Shown one piece after another: positions 15,778 to 23,811 of a stretch of DNA of 36,853 nt; within the stretch, counting starts at the first letter, position 1, and each line of letters begins with the position of its first letter. The notes beneath the pieces are model-generated. The model was given only the letters and a program-made list of their open reading frames with translations. It searched no databases and was not told where the DNA came from. The DNA comes from Bacillota bacterium. GTDB lineage: Bacteria > Bacillota > Clostridia > Lachnospirales > Cellulosilyticaceae. The translations under genes and the position numbers were made by a program. The DNA lies in the NCBI GenBank assembly GCA_023436395.1, contig JAEZJJ010000045.1, positions 1 to 36,853 of the forward strand, written 5' to 3'.

Positions 15778-17310
15778 TTATTTTACTAATAAAGATTCAC
15801 CAGTCATTTCTACTGGTTTTTCCATTCCCATCATTTCAATTAAAGTTGGGGCAATATCAGCAAGTTTGCCACCTTCTTTAAGCGTAACACCTTCTTTGTA
15901 ATTGACAAGGATAAATGGTACTGGATTAGTTGTATGTGCAGTAAATGCGCCACCTGTTTCAGGGTCAATCATTTGTTCTGCATTACCATGGTCTGCACAA
16001 ATAAAGGCATAACCATTTGTTTCTTCAATTGCAGTAATCACTTTTCCTACTGCTGTATCTACTGCTTCAATTGCTTTTTGGGCAGCTTCCAAGTTACCTG
16101 TGTGCCCCACCATATCTGGGTTAGCAAAATTAGCAATGATGACATCATATTTGCCACTGCGAATGGCAGCATCAAGTTTGTCTGATACTTCTGGCACACT
16201 CATTTCTGGTTGAAGATCATAAGTTGCTACTTTTGGAGAAGCAACTAATATTCTTTCTTCACCTTCATTAGCCTCTTCTTCTCCGCCATTAAAGAAGAAA
16301 GTAACATGAGCATATTTTTCTGTTTCAGCAATACGAAGTTGTGTTTTACCATTTTTAGCAAGAAACTCACCAAATGTGTTTGTAAGCTCTTCTGGTACAA
16401 AACATACTTCTGTATTAGGAATTGTAATATCGTATTGTGTAAAAGTTGTAAAACTATTACCTATACGTTCTCTTGCAAAGCCGTTAAATTCTGGATCACA
16501 GAATACTCTTGTCATTTCACGTGCACGGTCTGGTCTAAAGTTGAAGAATACAACTGCATCTTCTGCTTTAATCGTTACAGGTGCACCATTTTCTAAAATA
16601 CAAGTTGGTACAACAAACTCATCATTTACATCTTTTGCATAAGAGTCAGCAATGGCTTGTACTGGGTCATTTGCTACTTCACCTTTACCAAGTGCTATGG
16701 CATTATAAGCCTTTTCTACTCTTTCCCATCTGTTGTCACGGTCCATTGCATAGTAACGTCCAGATACAGATGCTACTTTACCTATACCGATTTCTGCCAT
16801 TTTAGCTACAAGGGCTTCCATAAATCCTTTTGCAGAGGCAGGAGGTGTATCACGCCCATCTAAGAAAGCGTGTACATAAACTTTTTCAAGTCCTTCTTTT
16901 TTAGCCATTTCAAGAAGACCATAAAGGTGTTCAATATGACTGTGTACACCACCATCTGATAATAAACCAAATAAGTGAAGTGCACTATTATTTTTCTTGC
17001 ATAAATTCATTGCATTTAATAAAGCTTCATTTTTGAAGAAGTCTCCATCTTGAATAGCTTTAGTAATGCTTGTAAGTTGTTGGTAGACAATACGTCCAGC
17101 ACCCATATTAAGGTGACCAACTTCTGAGTTACCCATTTGCCCATCTGGAAGACCTACAGCCATGCCACTTGCATAGCCTTTTACTGTAGGATATTTCTTC
17201 ATAATGGCATCAAGATGAGGTTTGTTAGCGCCTGCAATTGCATTTGCTTCCATATTTTCATTGATTCCGAAGCCATCCAGAATGAGTAATAATGTTGTTT
17301 GTTTACTCAT
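15778..17310 (-). CDS. gpmI: 2,3-bisphosphoglycerate-independent phosphoglycerate mutase
   Basis: GpmI converts 3-phosphoglycerate to 2-phosphoglycerate using two manganese ions and a phosphoserine intermediate. The 510-residue length is typical. Visible features are the metal site LLILDGFGIN at the N-terminus, the catalytic serine in DGQMGNSEVGHLNMGAGR (about 62), DGRDTPPASAKGF (about 153-165), FNFRPDRAREM (about 260-270) and the second metal cluster in ICADHGNAEQM and AHTTNPVPF near the C-terminus. It starts 21 bp after tpiA, so they are co-transcribed. The gene ends next to an unusual tandem-repeat spacer. Confidence 0.98.
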   Translation of the reverse strand: MSKQTTLLLILDGFGINENMEANAIAGANKPHLDAIMKKYPTVKGYASGMAVGLPDGQMGNSEVGHLNMGAGRIVYQQLTSITKAIQDGDFFKNEALLNAMNLCKKNNSALHLFGLLSDGGVHSHIEHLYGLLEMAKKEGLEKVYVHAFLDGRDTPPASAKGFMEALVAKMAEIGIGKVASVSGRYYAMDRDNRWERVEKAYNAIALGKGEVANDPVQAIADSYAKDVNDEFVVPTCILENGAPVTIKAEDAVVFFNFRPDRAREMTRVFCDPEFNGFARERIGNSFTTFTQYDITIPNTEVCFVPEELTNTFGEFLAKNGKTQLRIAETEKYAHVTFFFNGGEEEANEGEERILVASPKVATYDLQPEMSVPEVSDKLDAAIRSGKYDVIIANFANPDMVGHTGNLEAAQKAIEAVDTAVGKVITAIEETNGYAFICADHGNAEQMIDPETGGAFTAHTTNPVPFILVNYKEGVTLKEGGKLADIAPTLIEMMGMEKPVEMTGESLLVK

Positions 17311-17331
17311 TTTTTCTTCTCCTATTTCATT

Positions 17332-18075
17332 TTAATAGTTAACGATTGAAGCGAATTCCGCTTTAAGAGAAGCACCACCAACAAGGCCACCATCAATGTT
17401 ACCCATGTTGAATAATTCATTTGCATTACCACCGTTTACAGAACCGCCGTATTGAACACGTACTTCATCAGCAACTTCCTGTCCGTATACTTCTGCAACT
17501 ACTTCTCTAATTGCTTTACATACTTCTTCAGCTTGAGCTGAAGTAGCTGTTTTACCTGTTCCGATTGCCCAGATTGGTTCATAAGCAATCACTACTTTTT
17601 TAGCATCTTCTGCTTTTACATCCTTAAGGGCTACTTTGGTTTGAAGACGTACAAGATCAATTGTAATGCCTTGTTCTCTTTCTTCTAAACTTTCACCTAC
17701 ACAAAGGATTGGTACTAAATTGTGTTCAATAGCTTTTAATACTTTTTTATTAACTGTCACATCTGTCTCAGCAAAGTATTGTCTTCTTTCTGAGTGACCA
17801 ATGATTACATATTTAACGCCAAGCTCAACAAGCATACTTGGAGCGATTTCCCCTGTATAGGCTCCGCTTTCTTCAAAGTACATATTTTGTGCACCTACAG
17901 CTATGTTTGTACCTTTAACTGCATCAAGTACAGCAGGAAGGCATACATAAGGTGGGCATAAAACAACGTCAACATCTGTTGTATTAATTTCATTCTTTAA
18001 AGAATTTACAAGTTCTACAGCTTTAGCTGGTGTCATATTCATTTTCCAGTTACCAGCAATAATTTTCTTACGCAT
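17332..18075 (-). CDS. tpiA: Triosephosphate isomerase
   Basis: TpiA interconverts dihydroxyacetone phosphate and glyceraldehyde-3-phosphate. The 247-residue length is normal for a TIM barrel. Motifs are NWKMN (residues 7-11, with the substrate-binding Lys), the electrophilic His in IIGHSERR (about 94-101), the catalytic Glu in VIAYEPIWAIGTGKTA (about 163-178, including the flexible loop) and the phosphate-binding YGGSVNGGN (about 209-217). AAGGGG precedes the start. It lies 110 bp downstream of pgk in the cggR operon, with no terminator seen between them. Confidence 0.99.
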   Translation of the reverse strand: MRKKIIAGNWKMNMTPAKAVELVNSLKNEINTTDVDVVLCPPYVCLPAVLDAVKGTNIAVGAQNMYFEESGAYTGEIAPSMLVELGVKYVIIGHSERRQYFAETDVTVNKKVLKAIEHNLVPILCVGESLEEREQGITIDLVRLQTKVALKDVKAEDAKKVVIAYEPIWAIGTGKTATSAQAEEVCKAIREVVAEVYGQEVADEVRVQYGGSVNGGNANELFNMGNIDGGLVGGASLKAEFASIVNY

Positions 18076-18185
18076 ATAAAAACACCCCTTTAGTTTTTAT
18101 CGCTTTTTAATGAGAAATTAGTTTTCCTATCATTAGCGCTTATTTATGTTTAACTTTTGTTCATCAAGGTAATACTTTAGAAAGA

Positions 18186-19400
18186 TTATTTATTGTCAGC
18201 AGCTGCTACACCTGGAAGTTCTTTTCCTTCTAAGAATTCAAGAGATGCACCACCACCTGTTGAGATATGGCTCATCTTATCAGCAAAGCCAAGACGTTTA
18301 ACAGCATTTACAGAGTCTCCTCCACCAACTACTGTTGTAGCACCTTGAAGGTTAGCTACAGCGTCACATACTGCAAGTGTACCTTCAGCAAAGTTACTGA
18401 ATTCAAATACACCCATTGGTCCATTCCATACAACTGTTTTAGCACCAGCTAATGCATCTTTGTATAATGCAATTGTTTTTGGTCCAATATCGAATCCTGA
18501 CCATCCAGCTTCGATTGTATCTACTACAGCTTTTTCTGTCTCATTAGAGAATTCTTTTCCTACTACGTGATCAACTGGAAGTAAAAGTTTAACACCTTTT
18601 GCTTCAGCTTTTTTAACCATCTCTAAAGCATAATCCATTTTATCTTCTTCAAGAAGAGAGTTACCAACTTCTTGTCCTTGTGCTTTAAGGAATGTATAAG
18701 CCATACCACCACCGATGATTAATGTATCTACTTTATCAAGAAGGTTGTTAATAACAGCAATCTTATCAGATACTTTAGCACCACCAAGGATTGCAACAAA
18801 TGGACGAACTGGATTTTCTACAGCTTCGCCTAAGAATTTGATTTCTTTTTGCATTAAATAGCCTACTACGTTTTCTTTAGTAAACTTAGTTACACCAACA
18901 TTTGAGCAGTGTGCACGGTGAGCTGTACCAAATGCATCATTTACGAATACTTCATTATCACAAAGTGCTGCAAGTTCTTTAGCATATTCTGCTGCATTTT
19001 CATCTTTACCATATTTTGTTTCTTCTGCTCTGTAACGTGTGTTTTGAAGTAATAATACTTCACCTTCTTTAAGGTCAGCAGCTACTTTTTGAGTCTCTGG
19101 ACCTGTTACTTTAGCATCATCTACAAATTTAACTTCTACACCAAGTCTTTCTGAAAGTGCAACTGCTACTGGAGCTAAAGATAACTCTGGAACAGCTTCT
19201 CCTTTTGGTTTACCAAGATGTGAGCAAAGGATAACTTTTGCACCTTGATCTAATAATTTTTTAATTGTTGGAATAGCACCATCAATACGGTTGTAATTTT
19301 GAATAACGCCTTCTTTTAAAGGTACGTTAAAGTCACAACGAACAAGGACTTTTTTGCCTTGAAGATTTGCTAAATCATCTACTGTTTTTTTGTTTAACAT
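18186..19400 (-). CDS. pgk: Phosphoglycerate kinase
   Basis: Pgk transfers phosphate from 1,3-bisphosphoglycerate to ADP. The protein starts MLNKKTVDDLANLQGKKVLV and is 404 residues long. GAAAGGAG lies eight bases before the ATG at 19400; longer in-frame starts add only non-conserved residues. Motifs are VRCDFNVPL (substrate binding), SHLGKPKG, NTRYRAEE, the hinge GGAKVSDKI, WNGPMGVFE and the nucleotide-binding GGGDSVNAV. It follows gap after 131 bp that contain a possible attenuating hairpin. Confidence 0.98.
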   Translation of the reverse strand: MLNKKTVDDLANLQGKKVLVRCDFNVPLKEGVIQNYNRIDGAIPTIKKLLDQGAKVILCSHLGKPKGEAVPELSLAPVAVALSERLGVEVKFVDDAKVTGPETQKVAADLKEGEVLLLQNTRYRAEETKYGKDENAAEYAKELAALCDNEVFVNDAFGTAHRAHCSNVGVTKFTKENVVGYLMQKEIKFLGEAVENPVRPFVAILGGAKVSDKIAVINNLLDKVDTLIIGGGMAYTFLKAQGQEVGNSLLEEDKMDYALEMVKKAEAKGVKLLLPVDHVVGKEFSNETEKAVVDTIEAGWSGFDIGPKTIALYKDALAGAKTVVWNGPMGVFEFSNFAEGTLAVCDAVANLQGATTVVGGGDSVNAVKRLGFADKMSHISTGGGASLEFLEGKELPGVAAADNK

Positions 19401-19449
19401 GAGAATATCTCCTTTCAAATTTTTCATCATTTTATAGGTTATAATCACT

Positions 19450-19491
19450 AAAAAGGCCCAGTCCTATAAGTCTAACCTACAAGACCGGACC
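19450..19491 (-). terminator. Possible attenuator hairpin between gap and pgk
   Basis: On the minus strand GGTCC and GGTCT (19482-19491) can pair with AGACT (19469-19473) and GGACT (19460-19464), leaving a 4-nt bulge. GGGCC and five T follow. It may end a fraction of gap transcripts and so raise gap expression relative to pgk (inference). The stem is imperfect. Confidence 0.5.
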
Positions 19492-19530
19492 CTGTTAGGA
19501 TCATATATTAACTTCGTTATTGACTACTTA

Positions 19531-20544
19531 TTAAGCAAGTTCAGCGAAGTATTTGATTGTTCTAACCATTTGGCTTGTGTATGAGTTTTCATTATCATAC
19601 CAAGAAACAACTTTAACTAAAGTTTGTCCATTTGGAAGTGAAGTTACTTTTGTTTGAGTTGCATCGAATAATGAACCATATGTGATACCGATGATATCAG
19701 ATGATACTAATTCTTCTTCTGTGTAACCAAATGATGCTGAAGAAGCAGCTTTCATAGCAGCGTTGATGTCTGCAACTGTTACTTCTTTATCTACTACTGC
19801 AACTAATTCTGTTAAAGAACCTGTTGGAACTGGAACACGTTGTGCACCACCGTCTAATTTACCAGCTAATTCTGGAACAACTAAACCGATAGCTTTAGCA
19901 GCACCTGTAGAGTTTGGAACGATATTGCATGCAGCTGCTCTAGCTCTTCTTAAATCTCCTTTTGGATGTGGGCCATCTAATGTCATTTGGTCACCTGTCC
20001 AAGCGTGGATAGTTGTCATAGTACCTTTTACGATAGGAGCTAATTTGTTTAATGTATCAGCCATTGGAGCTAAACAGTTTGTTGTACAAGAAGCTGCAGA
20101 AATGATTGTATCTTCTTTTGTTAATGTATTTTCATTTACACTGTATACAACTGTTGGAAGGTCATTACCAGCTGGAGCAGAGATAACAACTTTTTTAGCA
20201 CCTGCATCAATATGAGCTTGTGATTTAGCTTTAGATACATAGAATCCTGTACATTCAAGAACTACATCTACACCAAGTTCTCCCCATGGAAGATCTGCTG
20301 CATTTCTTTCAGCATAAATTTTGATTTCTTTACCATCTACAACGATAGAATCTTCTTTAGCTTCTACTTTATCTGCTAAAGCATATCTACCTTGAGCTGA
20401 ATCATATTTTAATAAGTGTGCTAACATTTTTGGGTTAGTTAAATCGTTGATTGCTACTACTTCATAACCTTCTGCACCGAACATTTGTCTGAAAGCAAGA
20501 CGTCCAATACGTCCAAATCCATTAATCGCTACTTTTACTGCCAT
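19531..20544 (-). CDS. gap: Glyceraldehyde-3-phosphate dehydrogenase (NAD-dependent, type I)
   Basis: This enzyme oxidises glyceraldehyde-3-phosphate to 1,3-bisphosphoglycerate with NAD. It is 337 residues long, with the Rossmann start VAINGFGRIGRLAFRQ and a conserved Asn-Asp (INDL) at about 33 that suggests NAD preference. The catalytic cysteine is in SAASCTTNCLAP (about 152) and the catalytic His in TIHAWTGDQM (about 179). The end is SWYDNENSYTSQMVRT. An AAGGAGG site lies just upstream. It is first after the regulator cggR and preceded by a stem-loop that could mark an mRNA-processing site. Confidence 0.99.
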   Translation of the reverse strand: MAVKVAINGFGRIGRLAFRQMFGAEGYEVVAINDLTNPKMLAHLLKYDSAQGRYALADKVEAKEDSIVVDGKEIKIYAERNAADLPWGELGVDVVLECTGFYVSKAKSQAHIDAGAKKVVISAPAGNDLPTVVYSVNENTLTKEDTIISAASCTTNCLAPMADTLNKLAPIVKGTMTTIHAWTGDQMTLDGPHPKGDLRRARAAACNIVPNSTGAAKAIGLVVPELAGKLDGGAQRVPVPTGSLTELVAVVDKEVTVADINAAMKAASSASFGYTEEELVSSDIIGITYGSLFDATQTKVTSLPNGQTLVKVVSWYDNENSYTSQMVRTIKYFAELA

Positions 20545-20600
20545 TATTGGTTCCTCCTTGAAATAATTTCATTTTTTAATTTATATTCAAATCGCCCATA

Positions 20601-20614
20601 CTAGTATTTACTAG
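20601..20614. repeat. CTAGTA/TACTAG dyad upstream of gap
   Basis: CTAGTA (20601-20606) and TACTAG (20609-20614) form a small dyad 57 bp upstream of the gap start. It could be an operator or part of a gap-specific promoter; no clear -35/-10 pair accompanies it. Confidence 0.3.
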
Positions 20615-20640
20615 ATAGAACGATATGATACCTTATTCAT

Positions 20641-20674
20641 TTTACCATCTATTCCTTGGAAATTCTATGGTAAA
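20641..20674 (-). promoter_or_regulatory. Stem-loop in the cggR-gap spacer (likely mRNA processing/stability element)
   Basis: TTTACCAT (20641-20648) pairs perfectly with ATGGTAAA (20667-20674), and further pairing is possible inside (ATTCC with GGAAT). It starts 10 bp after the cggR stop and lacks a T tract on the minus strand, so it is not a normal terminator. In B. subtilis the cggR-gapA message is cleaved near the end of cggR and a stem-loop protects the gapA part. This hairpin is in the matching place. Confidence 0.6.
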
Positions 20675-20684
20675 TGTTAATTTT

Positions 20685-21722
20685 TTAACTTTTAATTTCT
20701 AAATTTTCTAAAATGGCTATTGCTGCCTCTTCATCTAAAATCAAATAACCATCTTGAAGAAGAGACTTGGTGGCTATAATGGCTTCTGCCTTGCTTTTAC
20801 CACCTGCTACCGCAATACGAATAGGAATATTTTTTGCCATATCAGGCCCAACACCTATAACTTCTGTGGCATATACAACTTGTCCTTCTGCATTGAAGTA
20901 ATGTCTAAAAGCTTCAGCAACTGCCTCTTTCTCTTTTAGAATTTCAAGAACCTCTTCTGGCTCTTTACGGTGTTTCGCCATTTTTAAGGCATTCCCTATT
21001 CCAAATATAATCATATCTGTTTTTGTTAATTTTTGCAATAATTTTTCTATTTGAGGTTCACTTTTTATAAGATTGATCGACTGGTGACTTAGATTATCTG
21101 GAATAGTTAAAACTTCATACATACCGCCTAATTTAGTGGCTAATTGTACAGCAATGATATGTGAATGAAGTTCTACTCTTTGCCCCACACTTCCTCTAGC
21201 AGGTAGTACATGCACATTCTCATAACGCTTATGGCTATTTGGCATGTAATAAACCATATTTGCCATAGTAGTTCCACCTGTTATCGCAATCGTCATATGG
21301 GCTTTGAGCATTTCTTGTAATAAACGATCCATCGTAAAACCAAGATTGACTTTCGTTTCTTCATCTTTTTCTAAGTTCCCTTTTAAAATAATGACATGTC
21401 TAAGACCCAACTTGTTTCTAATTTCTTCTTCTTGTCTAGTAAAAGCCTCTAAATAATGTAGTGGTATATATAGTGTGTTTAAAATTTCTTGACCTAACTT
21501 TGTAATGGTTATACCCTGCATATTCACTACCACTAGCCCATTTTGTGCTAGTTTATCCACTTCACTTCTAACCATACGTTCTGACAATTCTAAACAAGTT
21601 GTAAGACTTCTCCTACCAATAGGCCCTTTTTGCATAATAGTTTGTAAGAGCGTATACCTTATTTTAAATAATTCTATGGCTTCCGGAAGTAATTTTTCTA
21701 CTGCTATAATCTTATTTTGCAT
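20685..21722 (-). CDS. cggR: Central glycolytic genes regulator (SorC/DeoR-type)
   Basis: CggR represses the gap operon and is released by fructose-1,6-bisphosphate in Bacillus. The 345-residue protein starts MQNKIIAVEKLLPEAIELFK. The ATG at 21722 has GGAGGAG six bases upstream, while a longer start at 21773 overlaps the operator region and is rejected. It has an N-terminal winged helix (about 15-85; RRSLTTCLELSERMVRSEVD) and a C-terminal SorC sugar-binding domain (about 95-340) with ITGGTTMANM, GIGNA and VAGGKSKAEAI. It is first in the cggR-gap-pgk-tpiA-gpmI order, as in Bacillus. Confidence 0.93.
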   Translation of the reverse strand: MQNKIIAVEKLLPEAIELFKIRYTLLQTIMQKGPIGRRSLTTCLELSERMVRSEVDKLAQNGLVVVNMQGITITKLGQEILNTLYIPLHYLEAFTRQEEEIRNKLGLRHVIILKGNLEKDEETKVNLGFTMDRLLQEMLKAHMTIAITGGTTMANMVYYMPNSHKRYENVHVLPARGSVGQRVELHSHIIAVQLATKLGGMYEVLTIPDNLSHQSINLIKSEPQIEKLLQKLTKTDMIIFGIGNALKMAKHRKEPEEVLEILKEKEAVAEAFRHYFNAEGQVVYATEVIGVGPDMAKNIPIRIAVAGGKSKAEAIIATKSLLQDGYLILDEEAAIAILENLEIKS

Positions 21723-21740
21723 ATCATACTCCTCCGGGAA

Positions 21741-21808
21741 CACTTTTGACCCATTCTTACTTTTTTGTCCCACGCTTTTATTGTATATAACTTCCTTTAA
21801 TTAATCAA
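21741..21808 (-). promoter_or_regulatory. cggR promoter and CggR-like operator
   Basis: TTGATT (21803-21808) and TACAAT (21780-21785) are exactly 17 bp apart on the minus strand. Just downstream of the predicted start are two directly repeated half-sites, GTGGGACAAAAAAGT and ATGGGTCAAAAGTG (about 21743-21773). Known CggR operators consist of tandem GGGAC-containing repeats located after the start site and act as a transcription roadblock, so this is a good match by position and sequence. Confidence 0.75.
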
Positions 21809-21876
21809 TCTTTTTATGCCACATTTTTCTTTTTTTATTACAAAAGTTTTTAGATTAACATAAATTACCAAACAAA

Positions 21877-21909
21877 AAAAGAAATGCCTATTTCTAGACA
21901 TCTCTTTTT
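21877..21909 (-). terminator. Terminator after Na/Pi transporter copy 1
   Basis: On the minus strand AAGAGATG pairs with CATTTCTT (one wobble) around a 12-nt loop, followed by seven T. It lies 11 bp beyond the stop codon at 21920. Confidence 0.8.
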
Positions 21910-21919
21910 ACTTTTATAA

Positions 21920-23608
21920 CTAAGCAATAGGATGAGTTACCATCTCTTCATTTGAAAGTGATTTATTCTCATCTAAAATAGTTTGGGCAATATTAGCAGC
22001 ATGATCTGAAATACGTTCTATATTGCTAATTGTATCAAGAAATACAATCCCAGCTAAAGAATTACATGTATTATCTGCTAAACGCTTCATATGACGGGAA
22101 CGTAGTTTTGCCTCCATAGCATCTACACGTTCTTCTAATGGTAAAGCATTTTTAGCACTTGTCTTGTCCCCAAACTCATAAGCTTGAAGTGCTAACTCAA
22201 AGCAATTAATAGCTGTATCTGTAATCTCCCTTAATTCTTTTATTGCTGTACTAGAGAAGGTTAAATCTTTTTCCATTAAGCTCTGCGCAAGTTCTGCAAT
22301 ATTCTCGGCATGATCTCCTACACGTTCGATGTCACTTACAGTATGAAATAGTCCTGTAATCTCCGTATTCTCTGCTTCTGAAAGTGAAATATTACTTAAT
22401 TTTACGAGATAATGATTAATACCATGTTGTAATTGATTAATGATTTTCTCTCTTTCAAAAACTTCCTGTATTTTCTTTTCATCCTTCTCAAATAAAGCTT
22501 CTATCGCAACCTTTACATTTTGCTCTGCAATATTTCCCATACGTACCACTTCTTTTACTGCGTTTTCTACAGCAAAGCTTGGTGTTTCTAAAATACGTTC
22601 ATCTAAATGTTGAAGTTCTCCTTCTTCAGCTGTTTCATTACCAGTAATAATATGTTCAGCTAAATACACAAGAACACTTGCAAATGGGAATAACAGTATT
22701 GTATTGAGTACATTAAATATTGTATGAACAATACTAATATGTGTCACTTCTATATTTACAGCTCCTAACTCTGGTGCAACAAATTTAAAGCCTATTAACG
22801 CTATAATTCCAAACAGAATAGAACCTAATAAGTTAAATAAGAAGTGAATAGCTGCTGCTCTTTTAGCATTCTTACTTGCACCAATACTAGATAAAATAGC
22901 TGTAATACAAGTTCCTATATTTTGACCTAATATAATATAAATAGCTGAATCCCATGGTACAAGAGCTGCTGTTGCCAATGCTTGCAATATACCTACTGAA
23001 GCTGAAGAACTTTGAATCACTGCCGTTACAAGGGCACCAGTTAAAATACCTAATAAAGGATTTTGACCTAATATGATAAAAGCATTTTTAATCTCTTCTA
23101 AACCACTCAGCGGCTTAGCTGCCTCACTCATCATATCTAGCCCTAAAAATAACGCTCCAAATCCAAAAATAATTTGACCAATATGTTTAATACTTTGTTT
23201 CTTAGCAAACATGGTCATAATGACACCAATAGCAATACCAATTGGAGCTAGAACTGATGGTTTTAAGAAACTTGTCCATTCTCCTAAAGAAACAAGCCAT
23301 GCAGTCACAGTTGTTCCTATATTGGCTCCCATAATTACACCTACAGCTTGTTTTAAGGACATTAGCCCCGCATTTACAAACCCAACTACCATTACTGTAG
23401 TAGCGGACGAACTTTGAATAAGAGCGGTCACTCCTGCACCTACTAATACCCCTAATAAACGATTATTAGTAAGCACACCTAGTAAGTTCTTCATTTTACT
23501 ACCAGCTGCTTTTTGTAATCCATCCCCCATATACTCCATGCCGAAGAGAAATAATCCAAAGCCTCCTAAGAAGCCTAAGGCCACATTAAGCCAGTTTATA
23601 TCATTCAT
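21920..23608 (-). CDS. Na+/phosphate cotransporter family protein with PhoU-like domain (copy 1)
   Basis: This 562-residue protein has an N-terminal membrane domain of two inverted Na/Pi repeats (about residues 8-310). Each contains the signature QSSSA (IQSSSATTVMVVGF and VIQSSSASVGILQ), which lines the transport site in the NptA/SLC34 family. A cytoplasmic PhoU-like helical region follows (about 340-545; ISDIERVGDHAENIAELA and ISNIERISDHAANIAQ). It probably takes up phosphate with sodium. PhoU-containing members may have regulatory roles. GGGAGG precedes the start. It is a close paralogue of the next gene, 203 bp upstream, and the two have separate terminators. Confidence 0.92.
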   Translation of the reverse strand: MNDINWLNVALGFLGGFGLFLFGMEYMGDGLQKAAGSKMKNLLGVLTNNRLLGVLVGAGVTALIQSSSATTVMVVGFVNAGLMSLKQAVGVIMGANIGTTVTAWLVSLGEWTSFLKPSVLAPIGIAIGVIMTMFAKKQSIKHIGQIIFGFGALFLGLDMMSEAAKPLSGLEEIKNAFIILGQNPLLGILTGALVTAVIQSSSASVGILQALATAALVPWDSAIYIILGQNIGTCITAILSSIGASKNAKRAAAIHFLFNLLGSILFGIIALIGFKFVAPELGAVNIEVTHISIVHTIFNVLNTILLFPFASVLVYLAEHIITGNETAEEGELQHLDERILETPSFAVENAVKEVVRMGNIAEQNVKVAIEALFEKDEKKIQEVFEREKIINQLQHGINHYLVKLSNISLSEAENTEITGLFHTVSDIERVGDHAENIAELAQSLMEKDLTFSSTAIKELREITDTAINCFELALQAYEFGDKTSAKNALPLEERVDAMEAKLRSRHMKRLADNTCNSLAGIVFLDTISNIERISDHAANIAQTILDENKSLSNEEMVTHPIA

Positions 23609-23740
23609 TAATTATCCTCCCAAGGTTGTTTTCATTCAGACTCATTTTAACACCATCTTTTTTGTTAAACAAGTTCTATTTTTTATTTCATAATAAAATC
23701 TTTTTTTATCTTTTTTGACTTTTATGTCATATATAACTTA

Positions 23741-23784
23741 AAAAGCTAGTCTAATATTCTAAATTATTATTAAACTAGCTTTTT
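23741..23784 (-). terminator. Terminator after Na/Pi transporter copy 2
   Basis: AAAAGCTAGT (23741-23750) pairs with ACTAGCTTTT (23774-23783) around an AT-rich loop that can itself pair partly. T tracts occur on both strands. It separates the two paralogous genes. Confidence 0.75.
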
Positions 23785-23811
23785 ATACTTTTATCTTGTT
23801 TTCATATCATT

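Noticed and set aside
16306..16863. Several overlapping Cys/Phe-rich plus-strand open frames
   Set aside because: All are antisense to gpmI, mutually overlapping and of low-complexity composition with no ribosome sites.
19763..20215. 150-codon open frame on the plus strand
   Set aside because: It is antisense to gap, which has all catalytic motifs and a strong ribosome site. The antisense frame is a by-product of gap codon use and resembles no family.
21723..21773. Longer N-terminus for CggR
   Set aside because: It overlaps the operator-like repeats, and GGAGGAG precedes the internal ATG at 21722.
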